Assembly: GCA_029866005.1 (NCBI GenBank)
Contig: JARXAE010000018.1
Coordinates: forward strand, 1-64,000
Reading direction: 5' to 3'
DNA from: Fimbriimonas sp.
GTDB taxonomy: Bacteria; Armatimonadota; Fimbriimonadia; Fimbriimonadales; Fimbriimonadaceae
Length of the DNA stretch: 64,000 nt
A program made the translations under genes and the position numbers. A model generated the notes under the pieces. It saw only the letters and a list, made by a program, of their open reading frames with translations, made no database searches and was not told the origin of the DNA. Within the stretch, counting starts at the first letter, position 1. Every line of letters starts with the position of its first letter. This document shows, one piece after another, positions 57,147 to 64,000 of this stretch.

Positions 57147-57413
57147 TCAGATATAGAGGTTCCAACCCTTCACTTCGCTGGGCGAGTGAGTGGTTTCGTG
57201 GGTGATGTACTTGATCTGGTGGGCAGGCACGAAGTAGTTCATGCCGTCAACGGCATGGATTTCGATGAAGTCGCCAAAGACTTTGACGGATGGGGTGTAG
57301 CCCATGTCGGGAATTCCCTCGCCGATGAGCTTGAACTCAACGGTGTGGTGCTGTTCATGTTCGCGACGGATGATGCGAGCGATATAGTCGGAAGTGGGGT
57401 GCACAGTTGACAT
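57147..57413 (-). CDS. Small protein of unknown function
   Basis: An 88-residue soluble protein with a strand-rich middle: HHTVEFKLIGEGIPDMGYTP, SVKVFGDFIEIHAV, MNYFVPAHQIKYITHE. No family is recognised. TAGGAT ends 6 bases before the ATG, so it has its own promoter. The gene upstream on the same strand ends 50 bases away. Confidence 0.6.
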   Translation of the reverse strand: MSTVHPTSDYIARIIRREHEQHHTVEFKLIGEGIPDMGYTPSVKVFGDFIEIHAVDGMNYFVPAHQIKYITHETTHSPSEVKGWNLYI

Positions 57414-57463
57414 GGAGTTATCCTATCACGATCGGAGTTTTCCGCAAAGTAGAGGCGGTCGGT

Positions 57464-58255
57464 TTAGGACTTCTGCGTGGATTCTGCGAGTTGGCGAAGG
57501 TTGACGATTCGGGCAGTGGTGAACTTGTCAGGCTCTAGCCCTGCTAGGCTGTAGATCGCCTCCATTGCGTCTGCAAGGTGGTTAGCTTGTGGTTTGGGGA
57601 TTTTTGATTCAGCGGACAGGATCATCGTCGGAATTCGGTATTTGAGGATGGTCATTAGCAATACAGTAACAACGAGGACCCCAACGATCCAAACTTTTTG
57701 GGTCAGCTCACCCTTGCCTGGCAGGACTACAAAAATCCAGACTAACAGACTTGGATCAATGACAACAAGTACTTTCGCGGCAGTTTGCAACCAGCCCGAA
57801 TTCCGGAGCGAGCTACAGACCGCCTCGAGTTGATCGGTGGTCAAATCCATGGCCACAGACTCATGAAAGACAAAACTGGACCCAACTCGCTTTGGATTTA
57901 GCTCTGGTTCGTCGGTCAACCAAACCTCTCCAAGCCGCTGCAGTTTCTTTTGCAATTCATCGCTCGGCCGATATCTTCCTTTCTGGGGTCGAGTTTGAAC
58001 CGCCCAGACTCGGAGGGCGCACATGGGTAGTGCTACTAAGAGACTCAGAAGTGCGACAACTAAGAAGTAGTTCGGAGCCTTCAACATTTGAAAGTGTCGC
58101 TCGACTCCCAGGATTGAGGCCAGAACGAAAACGAGTGTTGGCCCCCACCACGTAACCTCACCAAATGGTCCGAAGCGACGTCCTTCCCATACGGTTCTAG
58201 GTAGGGGGTCTTCGCTGGCGTACATTCCCACCGAAGTCATGAGGAGACGCACCAT
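57464..58255 (-). CDS. Membrane protein of unknown function
   Basis: A 263-residue protein with hydrophobic spans at about 36-50 (GPTLVFVLASILGV), 60-85 (YFLVVALLSLLVALPMCAL) and two between 155 and 205 (VLVVIDPSLLVWIFVVLPG, VWIVGVLVVTVLLMTIL). No family is recognised. The ATG at 58255 is preferred to the longest frame start (58285) because TACAAT lies 7 bases before it. It is divergent from the DUF485 gene. Confidence 0.6.
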   Translation of the reverse strand: MVRLLMTSVGMYASEDPLPRTVWEGRRFGPFGEVTWWGPTLVFVLASILGVERHFQMLKAPNYFLVVALLSLLVALPMCALRVWAVQTRPQKGRYRPSDELQKKLQRLGEVWLTDEPELNPKRVGSSFVFHESVAMDLTTDQLEAVCSSLRNSGWLQTAAKVLVVIDPSLLVWIFVVLPGKGELTQKVWIVGVLVVTVLLMTILKYRIPTMILSAESKIPKPQANHLADAMEAIYSLAGLEPDKFTTARIVNLRQLAESTQKS

Positions 58256-58262
58256 TCGGCCT

Positions 58263-58268
58263 ATTGTA
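58263..58268 (-). promoter_or_regulatory. -10 box deciding the start at 58255
   Basis: TACAAT on the minus strand ends 7 bases before ATG 58255. The longer frame start (58285) lies upstream of the box and would not be on the transcript. Confidence 0.55.
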
Positions 58269-58300
58269 ACCCTCCCTTCCCCCATCTAGCAATAACCCGC

Positions 58301-58306
58301 TATAAT
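58301..58306 (+). promoter_or_regulatory. TATAAT -10 box of the DUF485/symporter pair
   Basis: A consensus -10 ends 9 bases before ATG 58316. The message should start 2-3 bases before the start codon. Confidence 0.6.
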
Positions 58307-58315
58307 CCCTCACCC

Positions 58316-58594
58316 ATGGACGACGCACAGAAGCGTGAACTGACCAACCGACTGATCAAGCGGCAACTGAACCTAAGCTTTCGCATTGCGGCGATATTTG
58401 TACTCATCCTCATTGGTCTCCCGCTCGTCAATCTGTATTTGCCCGATCTCGCGGCGACTAACATTGGTGGTTTCAGTGCGACTTGGCTGGTGTTAGGGGT
58501 CCTGTTTTATCCGCTAACTTGGGTGCTCAGTAGTTGGTTTGTAAAGGGGTCTGAGAAGCTCGAAGCCGATATTGTGGCGGAGGAGTCGAAGTGA
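58316..58594 (+). CDS. DUF485 membrane protein (YjcH-like)
   Basis: A 92-residue protein with two membrane helices (IAAIFVLILIGLPLVNLYL and ATWLVLGVLFYPLTWVLSS). DUF485 proteins such as YjcH are normally encoded just before an acetate permease (ActP), as here, and are thought to help it. The stop overlaps the symporter GTG by 4 bases. Confidence 0.83.
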   Translation: MDDAQKRELTNRLIKRQLNLSFRIAAIFVLILIGLPLVNLYLPDLAATNIGGFSATWLVLGVLFYPLTWVLSSWFVKGSEKLEADIVAEESK

Positions 58595-60558
58595 AAGCCA
58601 CCGAGCTGATTCCGTTGCTTTGGGTGATTTTGGTTACCGGTGCCACCATCCTGTTGGGAGTTTGGGCGACGAAGAAATCGTCTTCGGCCAGCGACTTCTT
58701 CGTCGCGGGACGGTCGGTGAACGTGTTTTGGAACGCGTCGGCGATTTCGGGTGAGTACCTCTCGGCGGCGTCATTTATGGGCGTTGCCGGGCTGGTCATG
58801 AAAAACGGATACGACGCGCTTTGGTATCCGGTTGGATATGCGGCGGGGTATCTGTTCTTGCTGCTGTTTATTGCCGGGCCGTTGCGTCGTTTTGGGGCTT
58901 ACACGATTCCGGATTTTGCCGAAGGGCGGTTCCATTCGCCGGCATTCCGAAAGGTGGCAGTGTCGTTCGTGCTGTTTATTGGTTTCTTCTATACGCTGCC
59001 CCAGATGAAAGGAGCGGGCGTCACGATGGCGGGGATCATGGGGTGGCCTTACTTCGTCGGAATCCTGGTTGTCGGCTCGGTGATTACCTTTAACGTGGCG
59101 ATCGGCGGAATGAAGGGGATCACGCTGGTGCAGGCTGCGCAGTACTGGATGAAGGTCTTCGCGATCTCGATTCCGCTATTCGTTGTGATGTCGGTGGTCG
59201 GGTTCTACAACAAACCTTTGGAAGTCGCTCGGGGAGATGCAACGGGAATTCCCTCAATTCCGGGCGACGTGATCAAGATGAAGGGGAAGGCGGCTGCTCC
59301 GAATAATGCGCTGGCTTTGTCGTCGGCTCGAGTTTCGCTGGTTAAGTTTGAGACGGATACTCGGCTGGTTGCCGTCTCGGTGAATCCGAAGCCGAAAACA
59401 GGCGATGTTTTTGATGCTTCGGACGCTTTGAATGCGATTGGTTCGACTTTGGAGATTTCTTCTTCGAGCAAAGATTTGGCGGTTCCGAAGGACACTTTGG
59501 TCCAGGTGACGCCGTTTGATGTGACGGCGGCTGATGGCAAGGTCGGGAAAGCTTCGCTCAAATTTGAGTTCGCCGAGAAAGCGGAGATTCGCGTGACTGC
59601 GCCGGGGAATCAGCCGGCGGCCGCGCCAAACGCCCCGGCGAATGGCAAGTGGCTGAACCCGTTCGGGCCGCTGACGAGCAAGAACGGATATCCGCTTCTT
59701 TACACCTACTCGCTCATTATCGCGTTGGTCTGCGGAACTGCTGGACTGCCGCATATTCTTGTTCGTTTCTATACGAATCCGGACGGGAAGTCAGCGAAGC
59801 GGACGACGCTTTGGGTGATGGTAATGCTCGGTGCCTTTTATGTGTTTACACCGATTTGGGGCTCGCTGGGGCGGCTGTCGATGCCGATTTTGTACGCCTC
59901 GAACAGCACCGACTCGGCGGTTATCAAGCTGCCGATGATGGTAGACGGAGGTGGAATTTGGGGCGCGATGCTGAGCGGGATCACTTCGGCAGGAGCGTTT
60001 GCGGCGTTTATGTCGACGTTCTCTGGCTTGCTCGTCTCAATGTCGGGGGCGTTTGCTCATGACATCTATGGCAAGATTCTCAAGCCGTCGGCCGCGCCGG
60101 AAGACAAGATGAGAATGTTCAAGTATGCCGCCGTTGGTATCGGTGCGGTCTCGATGATGCTCGGTCTGTTGGTCGAGAGCTTTGACATTGCGATGATGGT
60201 AGGGTGGGCTTTTGCGATCGGGGCAGCTTCCTACTTCCCTCTGCTTCTGCTGGGAGCATGGTGGCGCGGGCTGACTGCGAAAGGCGCGGCTACGGGAATG
60301 TTGGTCGGTGGATTGACTTCACTGGCGGCGATCATCACGACGATGCTTGTGGATAAGAAGGTGCTCACTGTCGAGTTATCACCTTTGGTTCGGTCCCTGA
60401 TGGAGCAACCAGCAATCTGGGCGGTTCCGTTGTCGCTACTGCTGATGATTTTTGTGAGCAAGGCGACGGCAAAGGAAGTTCCCGCTGACGCGGATACGAT
60501 CATGCTTCGACTTCACGCTCCGGAGGAGCTAGGGCACTCGAAGGATTACATCAGCTAA
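58591..60558 (+). CDS. ActP-like sodium:solute symporter with a large insert
   Basis: A 655-residue protein of the SSF family with GISGEYLSAASFMG (seen as SAISGEYLSAASFMGVAGL), FFYTLPQMKGAG and FMSTFSGLLVSMSGA. The usual ActP length is about 550. An extra soluble segment of about 150 residues (about 205-355) between two membrane spans is strand-rich and Ser/Ala/Pro-rich (ARVSLVKFETDTRLVAVSVN), and no domain is recognised in it. The protein probably imports acetate or similar monocarboxylates with sodium. It pairs with DUF485. GTG start. Confidence 0.85.
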   Translation: MKATELIPLLWVILVTGATILLGVWATKKSSSASDFFVAGRSVNVFWNASAISGEYLSAASFMGVAGLVMKNGYDALWYPVGYAAGYLFLLLFIAGPLRRFGAYTIPDFAEGRFHSPAFRKVAVSFVLFIGFFYTLPQMKGAGVTMAGIMGWPYFVGILVVGSVITFNVAIGGMKGITLVQAAQYWMKVFAISIPLFVVMSVVGFYNKPLEVARGDATGIPSIPGDVIKMKGKAAAPNNALALSSARVSLVKFETDTRLVAVSVNPKPKTGDVFDASDALNAIGSTLEISSSSKDLAVPKDTLVQVTPFDVTAADGKVGKASLKFEFAEKAEIRVTAPGNQPAAAPNAPANGKWLNPFGPLTSKNGYPLLYTYSLIIALVCGTAGLPHILVRFYTNPDGKSAKRTTLWVMVMLGAFYVFTPIWGSLGRLSMPILYASNSTDSAVIKLPMMVDGGGIWGAMLSGITSAGAFAAFMSTFSGLLVSMSGAFAHDIYGKILKPSAAPEDKMRMFKYAAVGIGAVSMMLGLLVESFDIAMMVGWAFAIGAASYFPLLLLGAWWRGLTAKGAATGMLVGGLTSLAAIITTMLVDKKVLTVELSPLVRSLMEQPAIWAVPLSLLLMIFVSKATAKEVPADADTIMLRLHAPEELGHSKDYIS

Positions 60559-60591
60559 AAGACTCTTTAGCGGCAGCATAGTAGCTTTCGC

Positions 60592-61284
60592 TTACTGGAC
60601 CAGTCGGCCTTCTGTGTATGCAATAGGCTCCACTGCTCGTTTCAGTTGCGTATTGACTTGTACAGACAGTTTGTAGCCCATTAAAAAGCTCAAGAGTTGG
60701 ATCAGAAAGTATACGACGGTAAACATGAGTCCGTCAGTGTTGAATAGCTTGGCCGTGAAAGATAAGTAGGGCATCACAACCAAGAAACACTGAGTACAGA
60801 GCACGTAGCAAAACCAGGTCACACTTCGGTCTTGCGAGGCGACTGAGAATGCGTTCATGGTAGGCAATTCATTCGATCGGGAACGAATGACGAGGAAATC
60901 CATGATGTATATCAGAGCGACCAGGTTAATCACCGGAACAATACTTAGGCTGGCTGCACCGATTGCCGAAATCTGGGGATCAATATCTCTTAATCTCACC
61001 GTTGCCTCCCAGGCGAGATGGACCCACTTGAATATCTGAACGGCAAAAAGCACGCTGAAGATCACAAGAAAGAGCGCTGCCATCGACACCGCACCGGCAG
61101 CGGCACCTTGCTCCCCCCAATTCAGATCAGTTGAGATGTTCTGCTCAAATCCCAAGAAGATGGCAAAACCAAATGTCATGAACGACCCCCAGATCAAGCC
61201 CAGCTGAACATGTTTCTCCAACTGCTCGCTGGGCACCTCTTTCCCGACAACATCTCCCGCGCGAGGATAGTTAGAGTAGGACAT
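60592..61284 (-). CDS. Membrane protein, DUF4328-like
   Basis: A 230-residue protein with about six membrane spans. The IKWVHLAWEATVRLRDIDPQ region and a central LSIVPVINLVALIYIMDFLV resemble DUF4328 proteins (which have a W..R....n motif and P.xN). I am not sure of the family. TATAAT ends 8 bases before the ATG. The function is unknown. Confidence 0.55.
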   Translation of the reverse strand: MSYSNYPRAGDVVGKEVPSEQLEKHVQLGLIWGSFMTFGFAIFLGFEQNISTDLNWGEQGAAAGAVSMAALFLVIFSVLFAVQIFKWVHLAWEATVRLRDIDPQISAIGAASLSIVPVINLVALIYIMDFLVIRSRSNELPTMNAFSVASQDRSVTWFCYVLCTQCFLVVMPYLSFTAKLFNTDGLMFTVVYFLIQLLSFLMGYKLSVQVNTQLKRAVEPIAYTEGRLVQ

Positions 61285-61397
61285 TCGTAGCTATTATAGT
61301 TCGGGGGTCGGACGGATGCACATCTGCGGAAGATTGGCGCTTGGTGCGGAATGGTACTAAACAGATTCCAAACAAGTCGGGCGTACAATGCCTCCCA

Positions 61398-62078
61398 ATG
61401 AAGCAATTAGCTATTATCGTCGTTGGAGTCCTGGTTGCAACTTTCACCATTGCGCACCAGCAACGACCGCCCCAAAACCCAATCAAGCCTGCGGTGACCG
61501 ACACAATCAAGGCAAATATTTATGCCGACAACTGGTTCATGCTGTACATCAACGGAAAGCCGGTTGCGGTAGATCCGATCGACTTCCTCCCGCATAACGT
61601 GGTTTCGATTGACGTTCTTCCCGAGTATCCGATGACGATCGCGGTGCTGGCGAAGGACAATGCAGATCCGAAGACGGGGTGTGAGTATGGCGATCATATT
61701 GGGGATGCGGGATTCATTCTGCGGTTCGCGGATGGGACGACCTCAAATGCAACCTGGAGGGCAAAGAGCTTCTTCAGTGGTCCGATCGATGGCGACGTAC
61801 AGAATCCAAAAGTCAACCGCCAACCCCTGCCGGCTAACTGGTTTGCGAAAGATTTTGACGACTCGACATGGAAGACAGCCAAGGAGTATTCCGAGCAAGA
61901 AGTCGGTCCGAAAAAGACATTCTACGATTTCGATTTTAGCGGCGCAAAGTTCATTTGGACCGATGACATTGCCTTGGACAATACCGTGATCTTCCGGGCG
62001 AAAATTGAGAAACCGGGTTGGCGGGCGCGATGGACAACTAAGCCCGACTTGGATGTTTCAAAGTCTCCGATTGAGTAG
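61398..62078 (+). CDS. Secreted protein with a sugar-binding-like domain
   Basis: A 226-residue protein with a signal (MKQLAIIVVGVLVATFTIAH). DNWFMLYINGKPVAVD, MTIAVLAKDNAD, LPANWFAKDFDDSTWKTA and FIWTDDIALDNTVIFRAKIE resemble galactose-binding-like beta-sandwich domains in glycosidase N-termini (NGxx, DSxW). There is no catalytic domain. The ATG at 61398 is preceded by TACAAT (8 bases). Confidence 0.65.
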   Translation: MKQLAIIVVGVLVATFTIAHQQRPPQNPIKPAVTDTIKANIYADNWFMLYINGKPVAVDPIDFLPHNVVSIDVLPEYPMTIAVLAKDNADPKTGCEYGDHIGDAGFILRFADGTTSNATWRAKSFFSGPIDGDVQNPKVNRQPLPANWFAKDFDDSTWKTAKEYSEQEVGPKKTFYDFDFSGAKFIWTDDIALDNTVIFRAKIEKPGWRARWTTKPDLDVSKSPIE

Positions 62079-62118
62079 TTGAATTGGGTTGACAAATTGG
62101 GATGCGGATGGAACTTGG

Positions 62119-62124
62119 TAACCT
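62119..62124 (+). promoter_or_regulatory. -10 box deciding the start at 62132
   Basis: TAACCT ends 7 bases before ATG 62132, and the ATGs at 62102 and 62108 lie upstream of it. A TTGACA at 62089-62094 is 24 bases away, too far for an ordinary -35, so this start is probable but not certain. Confidence 0.45.
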
Positions 62125-62131
62125 ACCAACC

Positions 62132-63283
62132 ATGAACCTTCTCGAAATCCGACACGACCTTCACGCTCACCCTCAAGTGAGGTTTGAGGAAACCTATGCA
62201 TGCGAGTTGATCCAGCGAGAGCTGACCGCATTGGGCATTGAGTTCAAGGCGGGGTTGGCTAAGGGGACCGGGGTGCTGGGTTACTTGCCAGCGACTTCGA
62301 ATCCTGAGAGTGCCCCGACGATCGCATTGCGCGCCGATATTGATGCGTTGCCAATTCACGAAGAGACGGGCAAGCCGTACGCAAGCACGATTCCTGGGCG
62401 GATGCATGCTTGCGGACATGACGGACACACGACGATTCTGCTCGGAGTTGCTCATGCTTTGGTCAACACCGCCGAGAGACCAAACAACGTCCTGATGGTT
62501 TTTCAGCCTGCTGAAGAAGGCGGCGCGGGCGGAGATTTGATGGTCAAGGATGGCTGCCTTAACGGAACGTTGCTCGGCAACAAGGCGGACATGATGTTCG
62601 GCTTGCACGGTTGGACGACGGTCAAAATCGGTCACGTTGCGACTAAAGTTGGAGCGATGATGGCTTCGACAGATGAGTTCTTTGTTGAGATGGTCGGTCA
62701 AGGCGGCCATGCGGCAGCTCCCGAGAGCACCCGCGATCCGATTGTTGCGATTGCTTCGTTCATCACGACGGTACAGCAGATCTCTTCGCGGAATACAGAG
62801 GCGTTCGACAACATTGTTGTGACAGTTGGTCAGGTCCATGGCGGAACTGCCAACAACATCATTCCGATGTCGGCGATGGTTCATGGGACGATCCGGACGA
62901 TGAGCGCGAAGACTCGAATTATGGCGAAGAAGCGGCTTGAGCAGGTTGCCCATGGTGTAGCGTCGGCGCACGACGTTGAGGCCAAGGTGACGATCAACGA
63001 GGGATATCCGGTGGTTGTCAACCATGAGGATGCAGTCGCACGATTTTTGACAGTTGCTCAGAGTGTTCTCGGCGAGGATAAGGTCAGTGACAAGGCCGAA
63101 CCGACGATGGGTGGCGAAGACTTCGCCTACTACTCGTCGGAGTGCCCTTGCTGCTTCTACCAACTGGGCTTAATTCCCGACGGAGTGGATGAGATTCCGA
63201 GCGTGCATACTCCAAACTTTGACTTCAACGATGATGCGTTGGAGATTGGAGTGAAGGTGATGACCGCTCTCGCATTGTCATAA
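62132..63283 (+). CDS. M20-family amidohydrolase
   Basis: A 383-residue zinc-dependent N-acyl amino acid (hippurate-like) hydrolase. [64 protein letters not shown] and [16 protein letters not shown], then [17 protein letters not shown], are the M20D marks, with the metal ligands in HACGHDGH and EEG. The start was set at 62132 because TAACCT lies 7 bases before it and the core begins there; in-frame ATGs at 62102 and 62108 are alternatives. Confidence 0.88.
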   Translation: MNLLEIRHDLHAHPQVRFEETYACELIQRELTALGIEFKAGLAKGTGVLGYLPATSNPESAPTIALRADIDALPIHEETGKPYASTIPGRMHACGHDGHTTILLGVAHALVNTAERPNNVLMVFQPAEEGGAGGDLMVKDGCLNGTLLGNKADMMFGLHGWTTVKIGHVATKVGAMMASTDEFFVEMVGQGGHAAAPESTRDPIVAIASFITTVQQISSRNTEAFDNIVVTVGQVHGGTANNIIPMSAMVHGTIRTMSAKTRIMAKKRLEQVAHGVASAHDVEAKVTINEGYPVVVNHEDAVARFLTVAQSVLGEDKVSDKAEPTMGGEDFAYYSSECPCCFYQLGLIPDGVDEIPSVHTPNFDFNDDALEIGVKVMTALALS

Positions 63284-63304
63284 CCCAGGCTAAGGCTCCG
63301 GGGG

Positions 63305-63310
63305 TACAAT
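63305..63310 (+). promoter_or_regulatory. -10 box of lepA
   Basis: TACAAT ends 11 bases before the lepA ATG, so the leader would be about 5 bases. Confidence 0.5.
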
Positions 63311-63321
63311 CAGGTTCCCGC

Positions 63322-64000
63322 ATGGATCAATCGCGCATCCGCAATTTCTGCATCATCGCGCATATCGACCACGGCAAGTCCACCCTTGCTGACCGCCTCA
63401 TCGAACGATGTGGTGCTATTCGAGGCACCGCTCAGGAGCAAATGTTGGACTCGATGGATATCGAGCGCGAGCGCGGGATTACGATCAAGATGGCGGCAGT
63501 TCGGCTGCTCTATATCGCGAAAGATGGGCTCGAGTACGAGCTGAACTTGATCGATACCCCGGGGCACGTCGACTTTACTTATGAAGTATCGCGAGCTCTT
63601 GCGGCTTGCGAAGGAGCGCTTCTGGTCGTAGATGCAAGCCAGGGTGTTGAGGCTCAGACGATTGCCAACGCAAATATGGCGATGAACCAGAACTTGGAGA
63701 TTGTTCCGGTTATCAATAAGATCGACCTCCCTCATGCCGATGTCGAGCGAGCACGCGAGGAGATTGAGATGGCGGTTGCGGTTGATGCGACCGATGCGAT
63801 CCCTTGCTCTGCCAAAGCCGGGATTGGGATTGATGAGATTTTAGAGGCGATCGTTGCCAAGATTCCGCCTCCAGTCGGTCGTGACGACAAGCCGCTCCGG
63901 GCTTTGATTTACGATTCTCACTTCGACGCCTACCAGGGTGCGGTTGCCTACGTTCGCGTTCGCGACGGATCGGTGAAGAAGGGTGACGTCATCAAGATGA
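63322..64000 (+). CDS. lepA: Elongation factor 4 LepA (partial, runs off the end)
   Basis: The first 226 residues of a translational GTPase, cut by the window end. G1 is AHIDHGKST (13-21), the effector region has [10 protein letters not shown]3 is DTPGHVDF, G4 is NKID, and [16 protein letters not shown] is the G5 region. [20 protein letters not shown] and [18 protein letters not shown] are LepA-specific. LepA acts on the ribosome during translation stress. It is a complete N-terminal half without defects. Confidence 0.93.
   Translation, partial: MDQSRIRNFCIIAHIDHGKSTLADRLIERCGAIRGTAQEQMLDSMDIERERGITIKMAAVRLLYIAKDGLEYELNLIDTPGHVDFTYEVSRALAACEGALLVVDASQGVEAQTIANANMAMNQNLEIVPVINKIDLPHADVERAREEIEMAVAVDATDAIPCSAKAGIGIDEILEAIVAKIPPPVGRDDKPLRALIYDSHFDAYQGAVAYVRVRDGSVKKGDVIKM

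Noticed and set aside
62123-63163. A 346-residue minus-strand open frame
   Set aside because: It is antisense to the M20 amidohydrolase, whose metal-site motifs are intact; the antisense frame is Arg/His-rich with no domain.

Overview
The window looks like a chromosomal segment of an Armatimonadota-type bacterium, most likely close to Fimbriimonadia. That placement is my inference. It rests on a PEP-CTERM protein ending in VPEP-x-LAGLAARRRRNK, pseudopilin-like small proteins with an FPVFSQAR segment, futalosine-type menaquinone synthesis (mqnE), and many genes with a TANNNT -10 box directly in front of the start codon. No rRNA, CRISPR array, prophage or complete insertion sequence was seen. 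The window ends inside lepA.

Layout. 0.4-12 kb: scattered single genes (PEP-CTERM protein, enolase-superfamily enzyme, purple-acid-phosphatase-like enzyme, toxin-antitoxin pair, mqnE, sialate O-acetylesterase, cupin) and a metY/CoA-binding-protein pair. 11.5-15.2 kb is the most accessory-looking stretch: a long non-coding spacer with repeats, a second toxin-antitoxin pair, two paralogous unknown genes, a methyltransferase, and a DUF559 endonuclease gene bracketed by inverted palindromic repeats. 15.2-17.2 kb: a ccmABCD haem-export operon read leftwards, including a 42-residue ccmD-like gene, followed by tRNA-Leu(CAA).

17.4-29.5 kb: one long rightward type IV pilus operon. It holds three pseudopilin-like genes, an HD-GYP c-di-GMP phosphodiesterase, pilM, pilN-, pilO- and pilP-like genes, a secretin, pilB, pilC and the major-type pilin, closed by a terminator. 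Most junctions overlap by a few bases. rpsU, ybeY, a DgkA-PAP2 fusion, a CBS/CorC protein, a Crp/Fnr regulator and a YceI protein follow. A perfect palindrome lies at the class II activator position in front of yceI.

33-64 kb: mostly housekeeping and secreted-enzyme genes: PHB-depolymerase-like esterase, proS, tRNA-Ile(GAU), a GH109-like oxidoreductase, peptide-type ABC binding protein, coaD, M16 protease, trpG/pabA, a GAF-PAS-histidine kinase, LON-domain protein, a trans-sulfuration enzyme, GH53 galactanase, a DUF485/acetate-permease-like pair, an M20 amidohydrolase and lepA.

The features most worth following up are the widespread leaderless-promoter signature, which also corrects several start codons; the DUF559 gene inside inverted repeats; three families of dispersed intergenic repeats; the HD-GYP gene wired into the pilus operon; and the hidden small genes (two antitoxins, ccmD, rpsU).
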